Origin: Paraburkholderia sp. UYCP14C
GTDB taxonomy: Bacteria > Pseudomonadota > Gammaproteobacteria > Burkholderiales > Burkholderiaceae
NCBI RefSeq assembly: GCF_004197395.1
Contig: NZ_SELS01000040.1
Coordinates: forward strand, 1-64,000
Direction: 5' to 3'
DNA length: 64,000 nucleotides
This document shows, one piece after another, positions 1-8,464 of this stretch. Position 1 is the first letter of the stretch, and the number at the start of each line of letters is the position of its first letter. The position numbers and the translations under genes were made by a program. Below the pieces are notes generated by a model. It was not told where the DNA came from. It ran no database searches and worked only from the letters and a program-made list of their open reading frames with translations.

Positions 1-2
1 TC

Positions 3-56
3 GCAATGCTGCGCGACGGCACCTTCTATCAACCGAAATCCGCCCCTAACGCTTGA
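3..56 (+). mobile_element. Possible C-terminal end of a transposase at the window edge
   Basis: The plus strand has an open frame entering from the left edge, with sense codons reading MLRDGTFYQPKSAPNA and a TGA at 54-56. Short tails of the form 'LRDGTFYQP' are what I would expect at the end of IS110/IS116-type transposases, but this rests on memory of the family and on only 17 codons. It lies exactly where the opposite-strand nitrite reductase gene stops resembling its family, which is why an insertion is suspected. It could equally be chance coding potential. Confidence 0.3.
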
Positions 57-2374
57 CGAACCACATAGGGGCACCCCTCGAGGTTCTCGCGCCATACGCT
101 GGTGCGTTGCAGACGGTCGGCCGTGCGCACGTAGAACATCAGGAAGCGGTCGATGTAGCGCACCAGCGTCTCGCGGTCCAGATCCGACGCGAGCAGTTCC
201 GCATGGCGTGGTTTCATCCCGCCATTGCCGCACACATAGAGGTTCCAGCCTTTTTCGGTGGCGATGATGCCGATGTCCTTGCCCTGCGCTTCCGCGCATT
301 CGCGGGTGCAGCCCGACACACCGAACTTGAGCTTGTGCGGCGAGCGCAGGCCCTTGTAGCGGTTTTCCATCTCAACGGCGAGCCCCACCGAATCTCCGAC
401 GCCGTAGCGGCACCACGTCGAGCCGACGCACGATTTCACGGTGCGCAGCGACTTGCCGTACGCGTGGCCCGATTCGAATCCCGCCGCGATCAATTCCTCC
501 CAGATCAGGGGCAGTTGATCGACACGCGCACCGAACAGATCGACCCGCTGGCCGCCCGTGATCTTCGTATAGAGGCCGTATTTCTTCGCCACCTGGCCGA
601 CGGCGATGAGGCCCTCCGGCGTGACCTCGCCGCCCGGCATGCGCGGCACGACCGAATACGTGCCGTCGCGCTGGATGTTGGCGAGGTAGTAGTCGTTCGA
701 GTCCTGCAAACCCGCATGTTCCTTCTTCAGCACGAACTCGTTCCAGCACGACGCCAGGATGCCCGCGACGGCCGGCTTGCAGATGTCGCAACCCAGGCCA
801 TGGCCGTGCCTGGCCAGCAGGGCGCCGAAGCTCTTCACACCCTCGACGCGCACGATGTGATACAGCTCCTGGCGCGAGTACGGAAAGTGCTCGCACAGGT
901 GGTTATTGACCGCGAGGCCCTGCTTCTTCATCTCGGCCTTCATCACCTGCGTGACGAGCGGCACGCAGCCGCCGCAGGATGTGCCGGCGCAGCTCGCGCT
1001 CTTCACCGCGCCGATGTCGGTAGCACCCGCGCGCACCGCCGCGCAGATTTCGCCTTTGGAGACGTTGTTGCACGAGCAGATCTGCGCAGCCTCGGGAAGC
1101 GCTTCGACGCCGAGTCCTGGCTTCGCGTTGCCGTCGCTTTGCGGCAGGATCAGGAATTCGGGTGCTTCGGGTAGCTCGATGCTGTTGAGCATCATCTGCA
1201 GCAGCGTGCCGTATTCGGTCGCATCGCCCACCATGACGGCGCCGAGAAGCTGCTTGCCGCACTCCGACACCACCAGCTTCTTGTAGACCTGTTTGCGTTC
1301 GTCGCTGAACTGGTAGGTGCGGCTGCCTGGCGTCTTGCCGTGCGCATCGCCGATGCTGGCGACGTCAACGCCCATCAGCTTGAGCTTGGTGCTCATGTCC
1401 GCGCCGGCGAAGCCCGCGTCGTCGCCGAGCAGATGCTTCGCGGCAACACGCGCCATGTCATAGCCGGGCGCGACCAGCCCGTACACCATGCCGTTCCATG
1501 CTGCGCATTCGCCGATTGCGTAGATGTCGGGATCGCTGGTGCGGCAGTTCGCATCGATCGCGATGCCGCCGCGCGGACCGAGTTCGAGGCCGCAGGCGCG
1601 CGCGATCTCGTCGCGCGGACGGATGCCCGCGGAGAACACGATCATGTCGGTGTCGAGATGGGTGCCGTCGGCGAACTGCATGCGGTGCGTGCCCGACTCG
1701 CCATCGACGATCGCGAGCGTATGCTTGCCGGTGTGGACCTGTACGCCCAGTTCCTCGATCTTGCCGCGCAGAATCCGTCCGCCCCCTTCGTCAACCTGCA
1801 CCGCCATCAGCCGCGGTGCAAACTCGACGACATGCGCGGCCAGTCCCATGTCGTGCAGCGCCTTCGCGCACTCGAGTCCGAGCAGGCCGCCGCCCACCAC
1901 CACACCCGACTTCGCCCGCGCGCCGCAGGCCTGCATCGCTTCGAGATCTTCGATGGTGCGATAGACAAAACAGTCCTGACGATCACTGCCTGTCATCGGC
2001 GGAACGAAAGGCGAGGAACCGGTGGCGAGTACGAGTTTGTCGTAAGACAGGGTCTCGCCGCTCGACAGGTTCACCGTGCGGGCTTGCCGGTCGATCGACA
2101 CCGCCTTCGTGCTGAGCTTGAGCAGCACGTTCTCACGCTCGAAGAAGCCGGGCTCGACGAGCGACAGGTCCACTGCCGACTTGCCGGAAAAGAACTCGGA
2201 CAGGTGCACGCGGTCATACGCGGGACGCGGTTCTTCGCACAGCACCGTGACGTGCAGCGCGGAGCGCGCATCGTCTACGAGGCATTCGAGAAGCTTGTGG
2301 CCGACCATTCCGTGGCCCACGACCACAACGTTCGTGACGGGGGCTTCATCCATTTCCAATGCGGTTCGCGGCAT
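29..2374 (-). CDS. nirB: Nitrite reductase [NAD(P)H] large subunit NirB with a disrupted 3' end
   Basis: Cytoplasmic siroheme enzyme that reduces nitrite to ammonium with NAD(P)H in nitrate assimilation. In order it shows an FAD/NAD(P) reductase module (VVVVGHGMVG near the start, GVVVGGGLLGLE for the second nucleotide site), a BFD-like [2Fe-2S] segment (CSCNNVSKGE...CGGC), and the siroheme/[4Fe-4S] part with CVGSTWCRYG and GVSGCTRECAEAQGKDIG. The family usually runs on for roughly 40-60 residues after 'TADRLQRTSxWxxNLEGG'. Here the protein leaves the family after 'RENLEG' and ends in 14 unrelated residues, so the 3' end looks replaced or frameshifted. The longest frame starts at a TTG (2413) inside the leader terminator and is rejected; ATG 2374 is used, with ATG 2353 the alternative. 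It follows the nitrate transporter in the same direction. NirD, normally next, is not seen in the remaining bases. Confidence 0.9.
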   Translation of the reverse strand: MPRTALEMDEAPVTNVVVVGHGMVGHKLLECLVDDARSALHVTVLCEEPRPAYDRVHLSEFFSGKSAVDLSLVEPGFFERENVLLKLSTKAVSIDRQARTVNLSSGETLSYDKLVLATGSSPFVPPMTGSDRQDCFVYRTIEDLEAMQACGARAKSGVVVGGGLLGLECAKALHDMGLAAHVVEFAPRLMAVQVDEGGGRILRGKIEELGVQVHTGKHTLAIVDGESGTHRMQFADGTHLDTDMIVFSAGIRPRDEIARACGLELGPRGGIAIDANCRTSDPDIYAIGECAAWNGMVYGLVAPGYDMARVAAKHLLGDDAGFAGADMSTKLKLMGVDVASIGDAHGKTPGSRTYQFSDERKQVYKKLVVSECGKQLLGAVMVGDATEYGTLLQMMLNSIELPEAPEFLILPQSDGNAKPGLGVEALPEAAQICSCNNVSKGEICAAVRAGATDIGAVKSASCAGTSCGGCVPLVTQVMKAEMKKQGLAVNNHLCEHFPYSRQELYHIVRVEGVKSFGALLARHGHGLGCDICKPAVAGILASCWNEFVLKKEHAGLQDSNDYYLANIQRDGTYSVVPRMPGGEVTPEGLIAVGQVAKKYGLYTKITGGQRVDLFGARVDQLPLIWEELIAAGFESGHAYGKSLRTVKSCVGSTWCRYGVGDSVGLAVEMENRYKGLRSPHKLKFGVSGCTRECAEAQGKDIGIIATEKGWNLYVCGNGGMKPRHAELLASDLDRETLVRYIDRFLMFYVRTADRLQRTSVWRENLEGCPYVVRQALGADFG

Positions 2375-2386
2375 GACGTGTCCGGC

Positions 2387-2442
2387 AAATAAAAAGGCGT
2401 CCCGCGGATGCAATCGCTAGTGCGACTGAATTCGGGGACGCC
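2387..2442 (-). terminator. Leader terminator/attenuator of nirB
   Basis: Read on the minus strand, GGCGTCCC (2442-2435) pairs with GGGACGCC (2403-2396) around an inner hairpin CAGTCGC/GCGATTG, followed by TTTTTATTT (2395-2387) and then the nirB start 12 nt later. This is a rho-independent terminator inside the leader. The sequence GGACAACGGCGTCCCC at its 5' side is also present upstream of the nitrate transporter. Nitrate-assimilation operons are known to be controlled by NasR/NasT (ANTAR) antiterminators acting on such leaders; that control here is inferred. Confidence 0.8.
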
Positions 2443-2755
2443 GTTGTCCAAAAAACCTGTGATCTGGGGAGAAACTATTTGCTGCATGCTGGGCAGATCG
2501 CCGTTGATCCGCCACCTTTGTTACGCAAGCACCATGCCATCAGAGACCAACTCGCCGCCGTGGCCGCGCCACATGGGTGGAGCGGCATGTTGCGCGGCGC
2601 TTGCGCTCGACGCGGACTGAAGCATTCTGATGCAGCGACGCGCAATGATGGTGCGGCGCAGCACCTTCTCCGTGCAGCAGGCTGCGACCTGTCCCGCTTT
2701 CGAATACGACGCGCGTAGGCCGTGAGGCATCGGCGCGGGTCCGACTGGAAGTCCC
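2443..2755 (-). other. Intergenic region and upstream nirB leader
   Basis: The gap between the transporter stop and the nirB attenuator has no convincing gene. On the minus strand GATCTG (2499-2494) can pair with CAGATC (2466-2461), giving one hairpin upstream of the terminator, as expected for a two-structure antitermination leader. Small open frames here are unsupported. Confidence 0.5.
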
Positions 2756-4090
2756 TTAACTTGCGACGCCTTGACTACTGGCGGCGGCCAGAGCGCGCTC
2801 GCGCAGCGCCGCTTCGCGCTCCTTGTGCTCGCTGCTGAAGCGAACCGCCAGCGCACAGAGCGCGGACAACGTAACCAGCACGCCGAGCATCGCCAGCGTC
2901 TGCTGGATACTGCCGACGCTTTTCATTAGAAAGCCGGCAGCCACCGCGCCGACATTGCCTCCAGCGCCGATGATGCCGGCCACACCGCCCAACGCCTTGC
3001 GATCGATGAACGGCACGAGCGCATAGGTCGCTCCGCAGGCCATGTGCGTGAACAGGCCAAACACCAGCATCGCGACCAGGGCCGGTGCGATGCTGTCGGC
3101 GTGCGCGAAGCACACCAGGCCCAGCCCTTCGCCGATCATCAGCACGCATAGCAAGTTAGCGCGAATACCGAGGCCGCGATGCGCAGCGGCCTTGTCCGAC
3201 AGCCAGCCGCCCAACGCGCGGGCAAACAGCGCGAGCAGGCCAAAGCTACCCGCGGCGATACCCGCCGCCTTCAGCGACAGCTGGAAGTGATCGACGTAAT
3301 AGATCGCGGCGATGTTGTGAATGAAGACCTCGACGCCGAAGCACGCCGCGTAGGTGATGAACAGCATCCACACGCGGTAGTTCGCACACGCCGCGCGAAA
3401 GCTCGCCCAGCCGCCCTTCTTGCCGCCGTCGATGGCAATGCCGCTTGCACGCAGTTCCGCGAAGTTGCCTTGCGGGCAGTCCTGCGTGAAGCGCCAGTAG
3501 AACGCGGCCATGACCGGCATCGCGAGCGCTGGAACCAGCAGCGCGAGCCGCCATGCCGACGATTCGCCGACGCCGAGCATGATGACTGCGGCCAGCAGCA
3601 GCGGCACGAGCGCCTGCGCGGCGCCGGCCCCGGTATTGCCCCAGCCGGCGGTCGCGGCATTGGCGGTGCCGACCACATTCGGCGCGAACATCATCGACGT
3701 GTGGTACTGGGTGATGACGAAGCTGGCGCCCACCGCTCCGATGAGCAGGCGGCACAGCAGAAAGCTCTCATAGCCCGTGGACAACGCGGCGCCGAGCACG
3801 GGAAACGCACCCATGAACAACAGTGCCGAGTAGACCTTGCGCGGTCCATAGCGGTCGCACATCGGACCGATGATTAGGCGCACCAGGATCGTGACGGCGA
3901 CCGCAGCGATGTTGATGTTGGCGACCTGGTCAGCGGAAAGCCCGAATTCACGCTTGATCAGTGGCATCAACGGCGCGCATGCGAACCATGCAAAGAAACA
4001 GACGAAGAACGCCATCCACGTCAGATGGAAAGCGCGCATCGCGGGCGTGCGCAGGCTGAAGAGGTCTATCCGGGTTGCTTTGTCTGCCAT
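2756..4090 (-). CDS. narK: Nitrate/nitrite transporter, NarK/NasA family (MFS)
   Basis: Inner-membrane major facilitator protein of 444 residues that would import nitrate (or exchange nitrate and nitrite) for the assimilatory pathway. About twelve hydrophobic segments are visible. The two glycine-rich nitrate-signature helices of the family are present, GWGNTGAGAAQ in the first half and GAGGNVGAVAAG in the second, together with the MFS loop DRYGPRK after helix 2. The open frame extends 71 codons upstream, but that part runs through the leader terminator, so the ATG at 4090 (MADKATRIDLF) is the start. The gene lies just upstream of nirB on the same strand and shares its type of leader, so the two are probably co-regulated by nitrate. 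Confidence 0.92.
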   Translation of the reverse strand: MADKATRIDLFSLRTPAMRAFHLTWMAFFVCFFAWFACAPLMPLIKREFGLSADQVANINIAAVAVTILVRLIIGPMCDRYGPRKVYSALLFMGAFPVLGAALSTGYESFLLCRLLIGAVGASFVITQYHTSMMFAPNVVGTANAATAGWGNTGAGAAQALVPLLLAAVIMLGVGESSAWRLALLVPALAMPVMAAFYWRFTQDCPQGNFAELRASGIAIDGGKKGGWASFRAACANYRVWMLFITYAACFGVEVFIHNIAAIYYVDHFQLSLKAAGIAAGSFGLLALFARALGGWLSDKAAAHRGLGIRANLLCVLMIGEGLGLVCFAHADSIAPALVAMLVFGLFTHMACGATYALVPFIDRKALGGVAGIIGAGGNVGAVAAGFLMKSVGSIQQTLAMLGVLVTLSALCALAVRFSSEHKEREAALRERALAAASSQGVAS

Positions 4091-4101
4091 CGTCGTTCCA
4101 G

Positions 4102-4151
4102 AAAAAAAAGCGTCCCGCGGAGCCAGTCGGATGACTGGTTCCGGGGGACGC
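4102..4151 (-). terminator. Leader terminator/attenuator of the nitrate transporter
   Basis: On the minus strand GCGTCCC (4151-4145) pairs with GGGACGC (4116-4110) around an inner hairpin CCAGTC/GACTGG (4138-4133 and 4128-4123), followed by eight T (4109-4102). The start codon follows 11 nt after the T run. Outer stem and flanking GGACAACGGCGTCCCC match the nirB leader, while the inner loops differ. A terminator so close to the start codon implies transcription attenuation; an ANTAR protein such as NasT is the expected effector but is not encoded in the window. Confidence 0.85.
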
Positions 4152-4200
4152 CGTTGTCCAAAGCGGGTGATCAGGTGATGCGATGAACTGCCATGAAGAG

Positions 4201-4293
4201 GGATCGCCTTTGACCCCTTGCTCTTGCGACATGCAAGGGGCATGCCATGCGGGACGATCCTTGAGTTTGCGGTCTTGCTGCAACAGAGACCGC
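4201..4293 (-). promoter_or_regulatory. Two further hairpins in the nitrate transporter leader
   Basis: On the minus strand the first hairpin is GCGGTC/GACCGC (4293-4288 with 4274-4269). The second is a longer structure in which GGATCG/CGATCC (4260-4255 with 4206-4201) encloses CCCCTTGC/GCAAGGGG (4240-4233 with 4221-4214). Two hairpins followed by a terminator is the usual architecture of ANTAR-binding leaders. I did not find a clean hexanucleotide loop, so the assignment is tentative. Confidence 0.5.
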
Positions 4294-4786
4294 CCTGGTA
4301 CACCGGTGCCTATCGCTGCCGACGCGACCTGTTTTGACACGATGTCGCACTGCGATGGTGCGTCAGCACTATTTCCAGGCGAGGAGATGAGGCATTGGAG
4401 ACACAACGACTCCATTACCTGGCCCCGCCTCAGAAAAGCCCTTTGAAAAACGACGCAACAACTCGCGACTGCTGTTCGGCGATAGTTTAGAAATCGCCAA
4501 ACTAACAGTTTAATGTCCGCTATTTTTCGGGGTTGCGCAGACATGCACTATCGGTCTGCGCCAACCGGATCCCGCCTTTGTCCGCTCCGAAACGCGCTCG
4601 ATGTGACCTCAGTGCGCTACCTCCTTCAGTCGCCAAACGCATTGTCGTTCGGCGGTCAGAGCGTGCTTCGGGCAGGCCCTACCGCTCACATGGGCGATCG
4701 GATGGTTCGACGCCGAATCGCTTGCGACCGGCGTTGTCCTCGACGCGCACCATTGATCACTTTCACCAATCCAGTAGAGGAAGACC
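4294..4786. other. Divergent promoter region between nitrate and amino-acid uptake genes
   Basis: About 490 bases between the two divergent transcription units with no supported gene. It holds the presumed promoter of the nitrate genes and, at 4485-4511, one copy of a repeated sequence also found upstream of the LysR gene. Short open frames on both strands here have no recognisable product. Confidence 0.6.
4485..4511 (+). promoter_or_regulatory. Candidate LysR operator, copy 1
   Basis: The sequence starts GTTTAGAAAT and ends AGTTT over 27 bases. It matches the element at 8190-8216 at 21 of 27 positions in the same orientation. It contains GTTT-N10-AAAC dyad symmetry. It lies about 275 bases before the ABC binding-protein gene. 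Control of both sites by the LysR protein at 7217-8125 is inferred from position. Confidence 0.55.
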
Positions 4787-5602
4787 ATGACCGCAAAGTC
4801 GACTACAGCCCGCCTCCTGCTCACCTTCGCGGCTGTCGCCTCCGTGCATCCAGCCGCCAACGCCCAAACCACGGCAGAACCGCTTGCTTCCGGACAGTTG
4901 AAGATCGGCATGGAGATCAGCTATCCGCCCTTCGAATCGTATGCCGGCAGCGAAATCGTCGGTGCGGATCCGGAACTGGCCCGCGCGCTGGCGAAGCAGC
5001 TCGGATCAACCGCCAGTTTTGTCGACACGCGCTTTTCGGGCCTCATTCTCGGCCTCAATGCCAGGCACTACGACGCAGTGATTTCGGGTATGTACGTTAC
5101 GCCTGAACGGGTAGCGCAGGCGCGTGCGATTCCGTATGCACAGACGGGCGCCGCGATTCTGGCCGGCGCATCCGCAAGCGTGAAGCCGAAGGCGATGACC
5201 GATCTCTGTGGCTTGCGTGTCGCGGTCGAACAAGGTGCATCGTGGGCTCCGACATTGCATAAAGTCTCGGACGACTATTGCAAGGCCAAGGGCAAGGGAG
5301 AAATCAGTATCAGCGAGTTCCCGTCCGCTCCCGAGGCGCTCCAGGCCCTACTGTCGAACAACGTGCAAGCCCAGATGGAGATTGCCGTCGCGGCGCATAT
5401 GCTCGCCGACAAATCGTCCGGCCGCGTGGTCGTGACGTCGACCGAACTGATCGAGCCGCAAACGCTCGGCATTTACGTGAGAAAGGACGATCCGGCGCTC
5501 TACGGCACATTGAACAAGGCGCTGGAGCAACTCGAACGCAGCGGCGAATACAGCAAGATCATCAAGAAATACAACCTGCTGCCTCCTGCCAAATCATCCT
5601 GA
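4787..5602 (+). CDS. Amino-acid ABC transporter substrate-binding protein (family 3)
   Basis: Periplasmic binding protein of 271 residues for a polar amino acid or opine-like ligand. An N-terminal signal peptide (residues 1-26, ending ANA-QTT) is followed by the family-3 fold, with LKIGMEISYPPFESY at the start of the mature domain, the DPELARALAKQLG segment and DTRFSGLILGLNARHYDAVISG. A good ribosome site AGAGGA precedes ATG 4787. The permease-ATPase gene follows 42 bases later in the same direction, so they form one uptake operon. The exact ligand cannot be read from the sequence. Confidence 0.9.
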   Translation: MTAKSTTARLLLTFAAVASVHPAANAQTTAEPLASGQLKIGMEISYPPFESYAGSEIVGADPELARALAKQLGSTASFVDTRFSGLILGLNARHYDAVISGMYVTPERVAQARAIPYAQTGAAILAGASASVKPKAMTDLCGLRVAVEQGASWAPTLHKVSDDYCKAKGKGEISISEFPSAPEALQALLSNNVQAQMEIAVAAHMLADKSSGRVVVTSTELIEPQTLGIYVRKDDPALYGTLNKALEQLERSGEYSKIIKKYNLLPPAKSS

Positions 5603-5644
5603 CTATCAGCGAACTACTGCGTATAAACGTGGAGTGAGACTCTC

Positions 5645-7201
5645 ATGCACTTCGATTTTGCCTATTTCCTGTCGCTGTTTTCGCTGCCTGCCTTCTGGCA
5701 GGCCAGCCTGACCGTCGTAGAGCTCAGCGCACTGTCATGGGTGGCCGGCATGCTGCTCGGCTTTCCGCTGGCGCTCGCGAAGCTCTCGGGCAAGCGGTGG
5801 CTGACTACGCCGGCCAACCTGTATATCTGGTTCTTCCGCAGCGTGCCGCTGCTGGTCGTGATCGTCTTCGTCTTCAACTTGCCGCAGATATTCCCCGCCT
5901 CCGGGATGGTGCTTTCCAATCCGTTTTCGGCCGGTTTCATTTCGCTCGTCGTGACCGAAGCTGCGTATATGGCCGAGATTCACCGTGGCGGACTGCTCTC
6001 GGTTGCGCGCGGACAATACGAAGCAGGCACCGCGCTGGGCATTCGGGCGCTCGGCCTGCAGCGGCTTGTGGTCATCCCGCAAGCGTTTCGTATTGCTCTG
6101 CCGACCCTGGTCAACGAATTCATCACTTGCGTCAAACTGACTTCACTCGTGTCGGTCATTTCGCTGACGGAATTGCTGATGGTCGGGCAGCGACTTTACG
6201 CGCAGAACTTTCTCGTGTTGGAGACGTTGCTCGCAATCGCAATCTATTACGTCATGATCGTGACCGTGTTCGGCTGGATGCTGCATCACGCTGAGCGATG
6301 GCTCGACCTGACGCGGCGCCGGGCCGGCACCCTTTCGGACGTCGAACTCGCATCGCTACGCGATCGACCTCTGTCGACTCCACCGGCGCCTGCAAAATCG
6401 ATCGCAAAGAATGCGACGAAGGCACTTCGGCTCGCGAACATCCACAAACGCTACGGTAACCATGAGGTGTTGAAGGGCATCGATCTCGAAGTGGGGATCG
6501 GGGAGGTCATTTCGATCATCGGGCCGTCCGGTTCGGGAAAGACGTCGCTGATATGCACGATCAACGCGCTCGAGCGCATCGACGCCGGCGAAATCGATCT
6601 GTTTGGCGATGCCTATATCAAGGCCGGCGCGCGGCCCGACAGCCCGCTCCAGAGAGCCGGGCGCAACCGTATCGGGATGGTGTTCCAGAGCTTCAACCTG
6701 TTCCCGCATCGCACGATTCTCGACAACGTCGTGATGGCGCCGCGTTACCACCATCGTGGTGCGAATGAGGATCTCGAGCAGCGAGCGATGGCACTTCTGG
6801 ACAAGGTCGGCATGCTCGCCCATGCGCACAAGTACCCGCACCAACTCTCGGGAGGACAACAACAGCGTGTGGCCATAGCCCGAGCTTTGGCAATGGAGCC
6901 GGACATCATGCTGTTCGACGAGCCCACCTCTGCGCTCGATCCGGAGCTTGTAGGAGACGTGCTGGCTGTCATCTCCGACCTTGCGAAGGACGGTATGACG
7001 ATGGTGATCGTCACGCACGAAATGAATTTCGCGATGTCGGTCTCCGATCGCGTGGTGTTTATGGAAGCTGGGATCGTCCGGCTCGCCGCGTCGCCGGAAC
7101 TGATTCGTATCAGTCCGGAGGCCGAACGCGTGAGGCGCTTCATCGGTATCGAGTCACGATTCGGTGCAAACCAGGCGGACATGGTTTCGCCTGCCATCTA
7201 G
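5645..7201 (+). CDS. Fused amino-acid ABC transporter permease and ATPase
   Basis: A single 518-residue protein joining two subunits that are usually separate. Residues 1 to about 225 are a HisM/GlnP-type permease with several membrane spans and the EAA loop ([27 protein letters not shown]). After a linker, residues from about 255 form a complete ATPase with Walker [11 protein letters not shown]-loop [11 protein letters not shown], signature LSGGQQQR, Walker [15 protein letters not shown] and switch His in VTHEM. All catalytic motifs are intact. It sits directly after its binding protein. With one permease per polypeptide the working transporter would be a homodimer. Such fusions are known in this family but uncommon. 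Confidence 0.92.
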   Translation: MHFDFAYFLSLFSLPAFWQASLTVVELSALSWVAGMLLGFPLALAKLSGKRWLTTPANLYIWFFRSVPLLVVIVFVFNLPQIFPASGMVLSNPFSAGFISLVVTEAAYMAEIHRGGLLSVARGQYEAGTALGIRALGLQRLVVIPQAFRIALPTLVNEFITCVKLTSLVSVISLTELLMVGQRLYAQNFLVLETLLAIAIYYVMIVTVFGWMLHHAERWLDLTRRRAGTLSDVELASLRDRPLSTPPAPAKSIAKNATKALRLANIHKRYGNHEVLKGIDLEVGIGEVISIIGPSGSGKTSLICTINALERIDAGEIDLFGDAYIKAGARPDSPLQRAGRNRIGMVFQSFNLFPHRTILDNVVMAPRYHHRGANEDLEQRAMALLDKVGMLAHAHKYPHQLSGGQQQRVAIARALAMEPDIMLFDEPTSALDPELVGDVLAVISDLAKDGMTMVIVTHEMNFAMSVSDRVVFMEAGIVRLAASPELIRISPEAERVRRFIGIESRFGANQADMVSPAI

Positions 7202-7216
7202 CGCGGCTCGCTGAGT

Positions 7217-8125
7217 TCAATCTCGGGCGCCAATCTGGCGCTTGAGTATTTCGCGAAACGCCTGCACCAGCGGCTCCTTGGCGCGCCCTCGTCGCAGGAC
7301 GAGGGTGAATGGCGCGTGAAATCCAAACGTGGCGGGCGAGATGGCTCGCAACCGTCCGGCATTCACCCAGGGCTGCGCGAAGTGTTCGGGCAGAAACCCG
7401 ATGTATGCGCCGGACAAAATCAGAATCAACTGCCCTTCCATGCTGTCGACGGTCGATTCCGTTCCCTTGAGCCCATGCCGGGCATGCTCGGCTAGGTTCC
7501 AGTAGGACCGCCCCACCATACGCTGGCCGGCGACATCCTGCTCTGACATCCGCTGCTGGTCGAAAAGCGGATGCTTGTCGCCGCAATAGAGCCAGTGCTG
7601 CTCACGATATAGGGGTTGGTAGAGCAACCCGTTCATCCTCAACTGAAATGCGCCGACTGCGACATCTAACCGGTTGCTCAAGACACTCAATTGCAGTTCG
7701 TAGGGCGTTTGAAGATGCATGTTCAGGTTCACGGCGGGATGCGCGCGAACGAAGGCACCGATTGCGCCGTCTAGCGGGAGGGCGCTGTCCGTGACCAGAC
7801 CATCCAGAACACCGATCCTCAAATTTCCTCGCATCTCGCCCTTCAGCCCCGCCGCATAGCGTTCGAATCCCTCCACTTCACCGAGCAGTCTTTGAGCCTC
7901 GAGATGGAATTCAGCGCCCTTCGCAGTTAGACTAAAGCCGCCTCGACCTCGATGACACAGCACGACGCCAACCAGTTCCTCGAGCTGACTCATATATGTG
8001 CTGATCGCGGACGTCGACAGGTTCAGTTCTTGCTGGGCACTGGCAAAGCCCTGATGACGAACGACGCTAGTGAATACGCGGAGCAACCGCATGTCGGGTG
8101 TGACTGAAGCCAACCGTACCTCCAT
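7217..8125 (-). CDS. LysR-type transcriptional regulator
   Basis: About 302 residues with an N-terminal winged helix-turn-helix (MRLLRVFTSVVRHQGFASAQQELNLS region, then STSAISTYMSQLEELVG) and a C-terminal periplasmic-binding-protein-like effector domain. The longest frame starts at GTG 8146; ATG 8125 is used, and the Met just before the helix-turn-helix is another possibility. It converges on the ABC operon and is divergent from the class II aldolase gene. A 27-bp element upstream of it recurs upstream of the ABC operon, so it probably controls both. Its effector is unknown. Confidence 0.88.
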   Translation of the reverse strand: MEVRLASVTPDMRLLRVFTSVVRHQGFASAQQELNLSTSAISTYMSQLEELVGVVLCHRGRGGFSLTAKGAEFHLEAQRLLGEVEGFERYAAGLKGEMRGNLRIGVLDGLVTDSALPLDGAIGAFVRAHPAVNLNMHLQTPYELQLSVLSNRLDVAVGAFQLRMNGLLYQPLYREQHWLYCGDKHPLFDQQRMSEQDVAGQRMVGRSYWNLAEHARHGLKGTESTVDSMEGQLILILSGAYIGFLPEHFAQPWVNAGRLRAISPATFGFHAPFTLVLRRGRAKEPLVQAFREILKRQIGARD

Positions 8126-8464
8126 CTGGTAATCGCGGGCATGCACCTGCCGGTCCGGTGCACTTGCCTTAAAGCGAACGACGTCGAAAGTTTAGAAATA
8201 CCTGAACCAAAAGTTTGCGGCCAGCACTTTTTCGTGTGCTCCGTGCGCGGCAAGATGCAGGTTCGTTGGGCATCGGAAGACAGGGATAGTCAGACGTCGG
8301 CGATTCGAGCACTCGACGTTCTCTAGCGTTGATCGACTCGTCCACTGGCGTCGGCCGTAGTACCGCCCGTCAGGCCCCCGATGCTGCTTCGCACGTTTGC
8401 CTCGAGCAGCGCGTTTGCTGTCTCTGTCGAAGATCCAGTCAACCACGGTGATGCCAAGACATCC
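8126..8464. other. Divergent region between LysR and aldolase-like gene
   Basis: About 340 bases without a supported gene. It holds the second copy of the candidate operator at 8190-8216 and must contain the promoters of both flanking genes. No -35/-10 pair stood out clearly. Confidence 0.5.
8190..8216 (+). promoter_or_regulatory. Candidate LysR operator, copy 2
   Basis: Starts GTTTAGAAAT and ends AGTTT over 27 bases, matching 4485-4511 at 21 positions. It lies 65 bases upstream of the chosen LysR start, in the divergent region, a normal place for an autoregulatory LysR site. Confidence 0.55.

Noticed and set aside
2375-2413. Upstream extension of nirB to a TTG start
   Set aside because: The TTG and following codons lie inside the stem and T run of the leader terminator, so translation from there is unlikely.
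4091-4303. 71-codon upstream extension of the nitrate transporter
   Set aside because: It crosses the leader terminator and its hairpins, and the encoded residues are not family-like.
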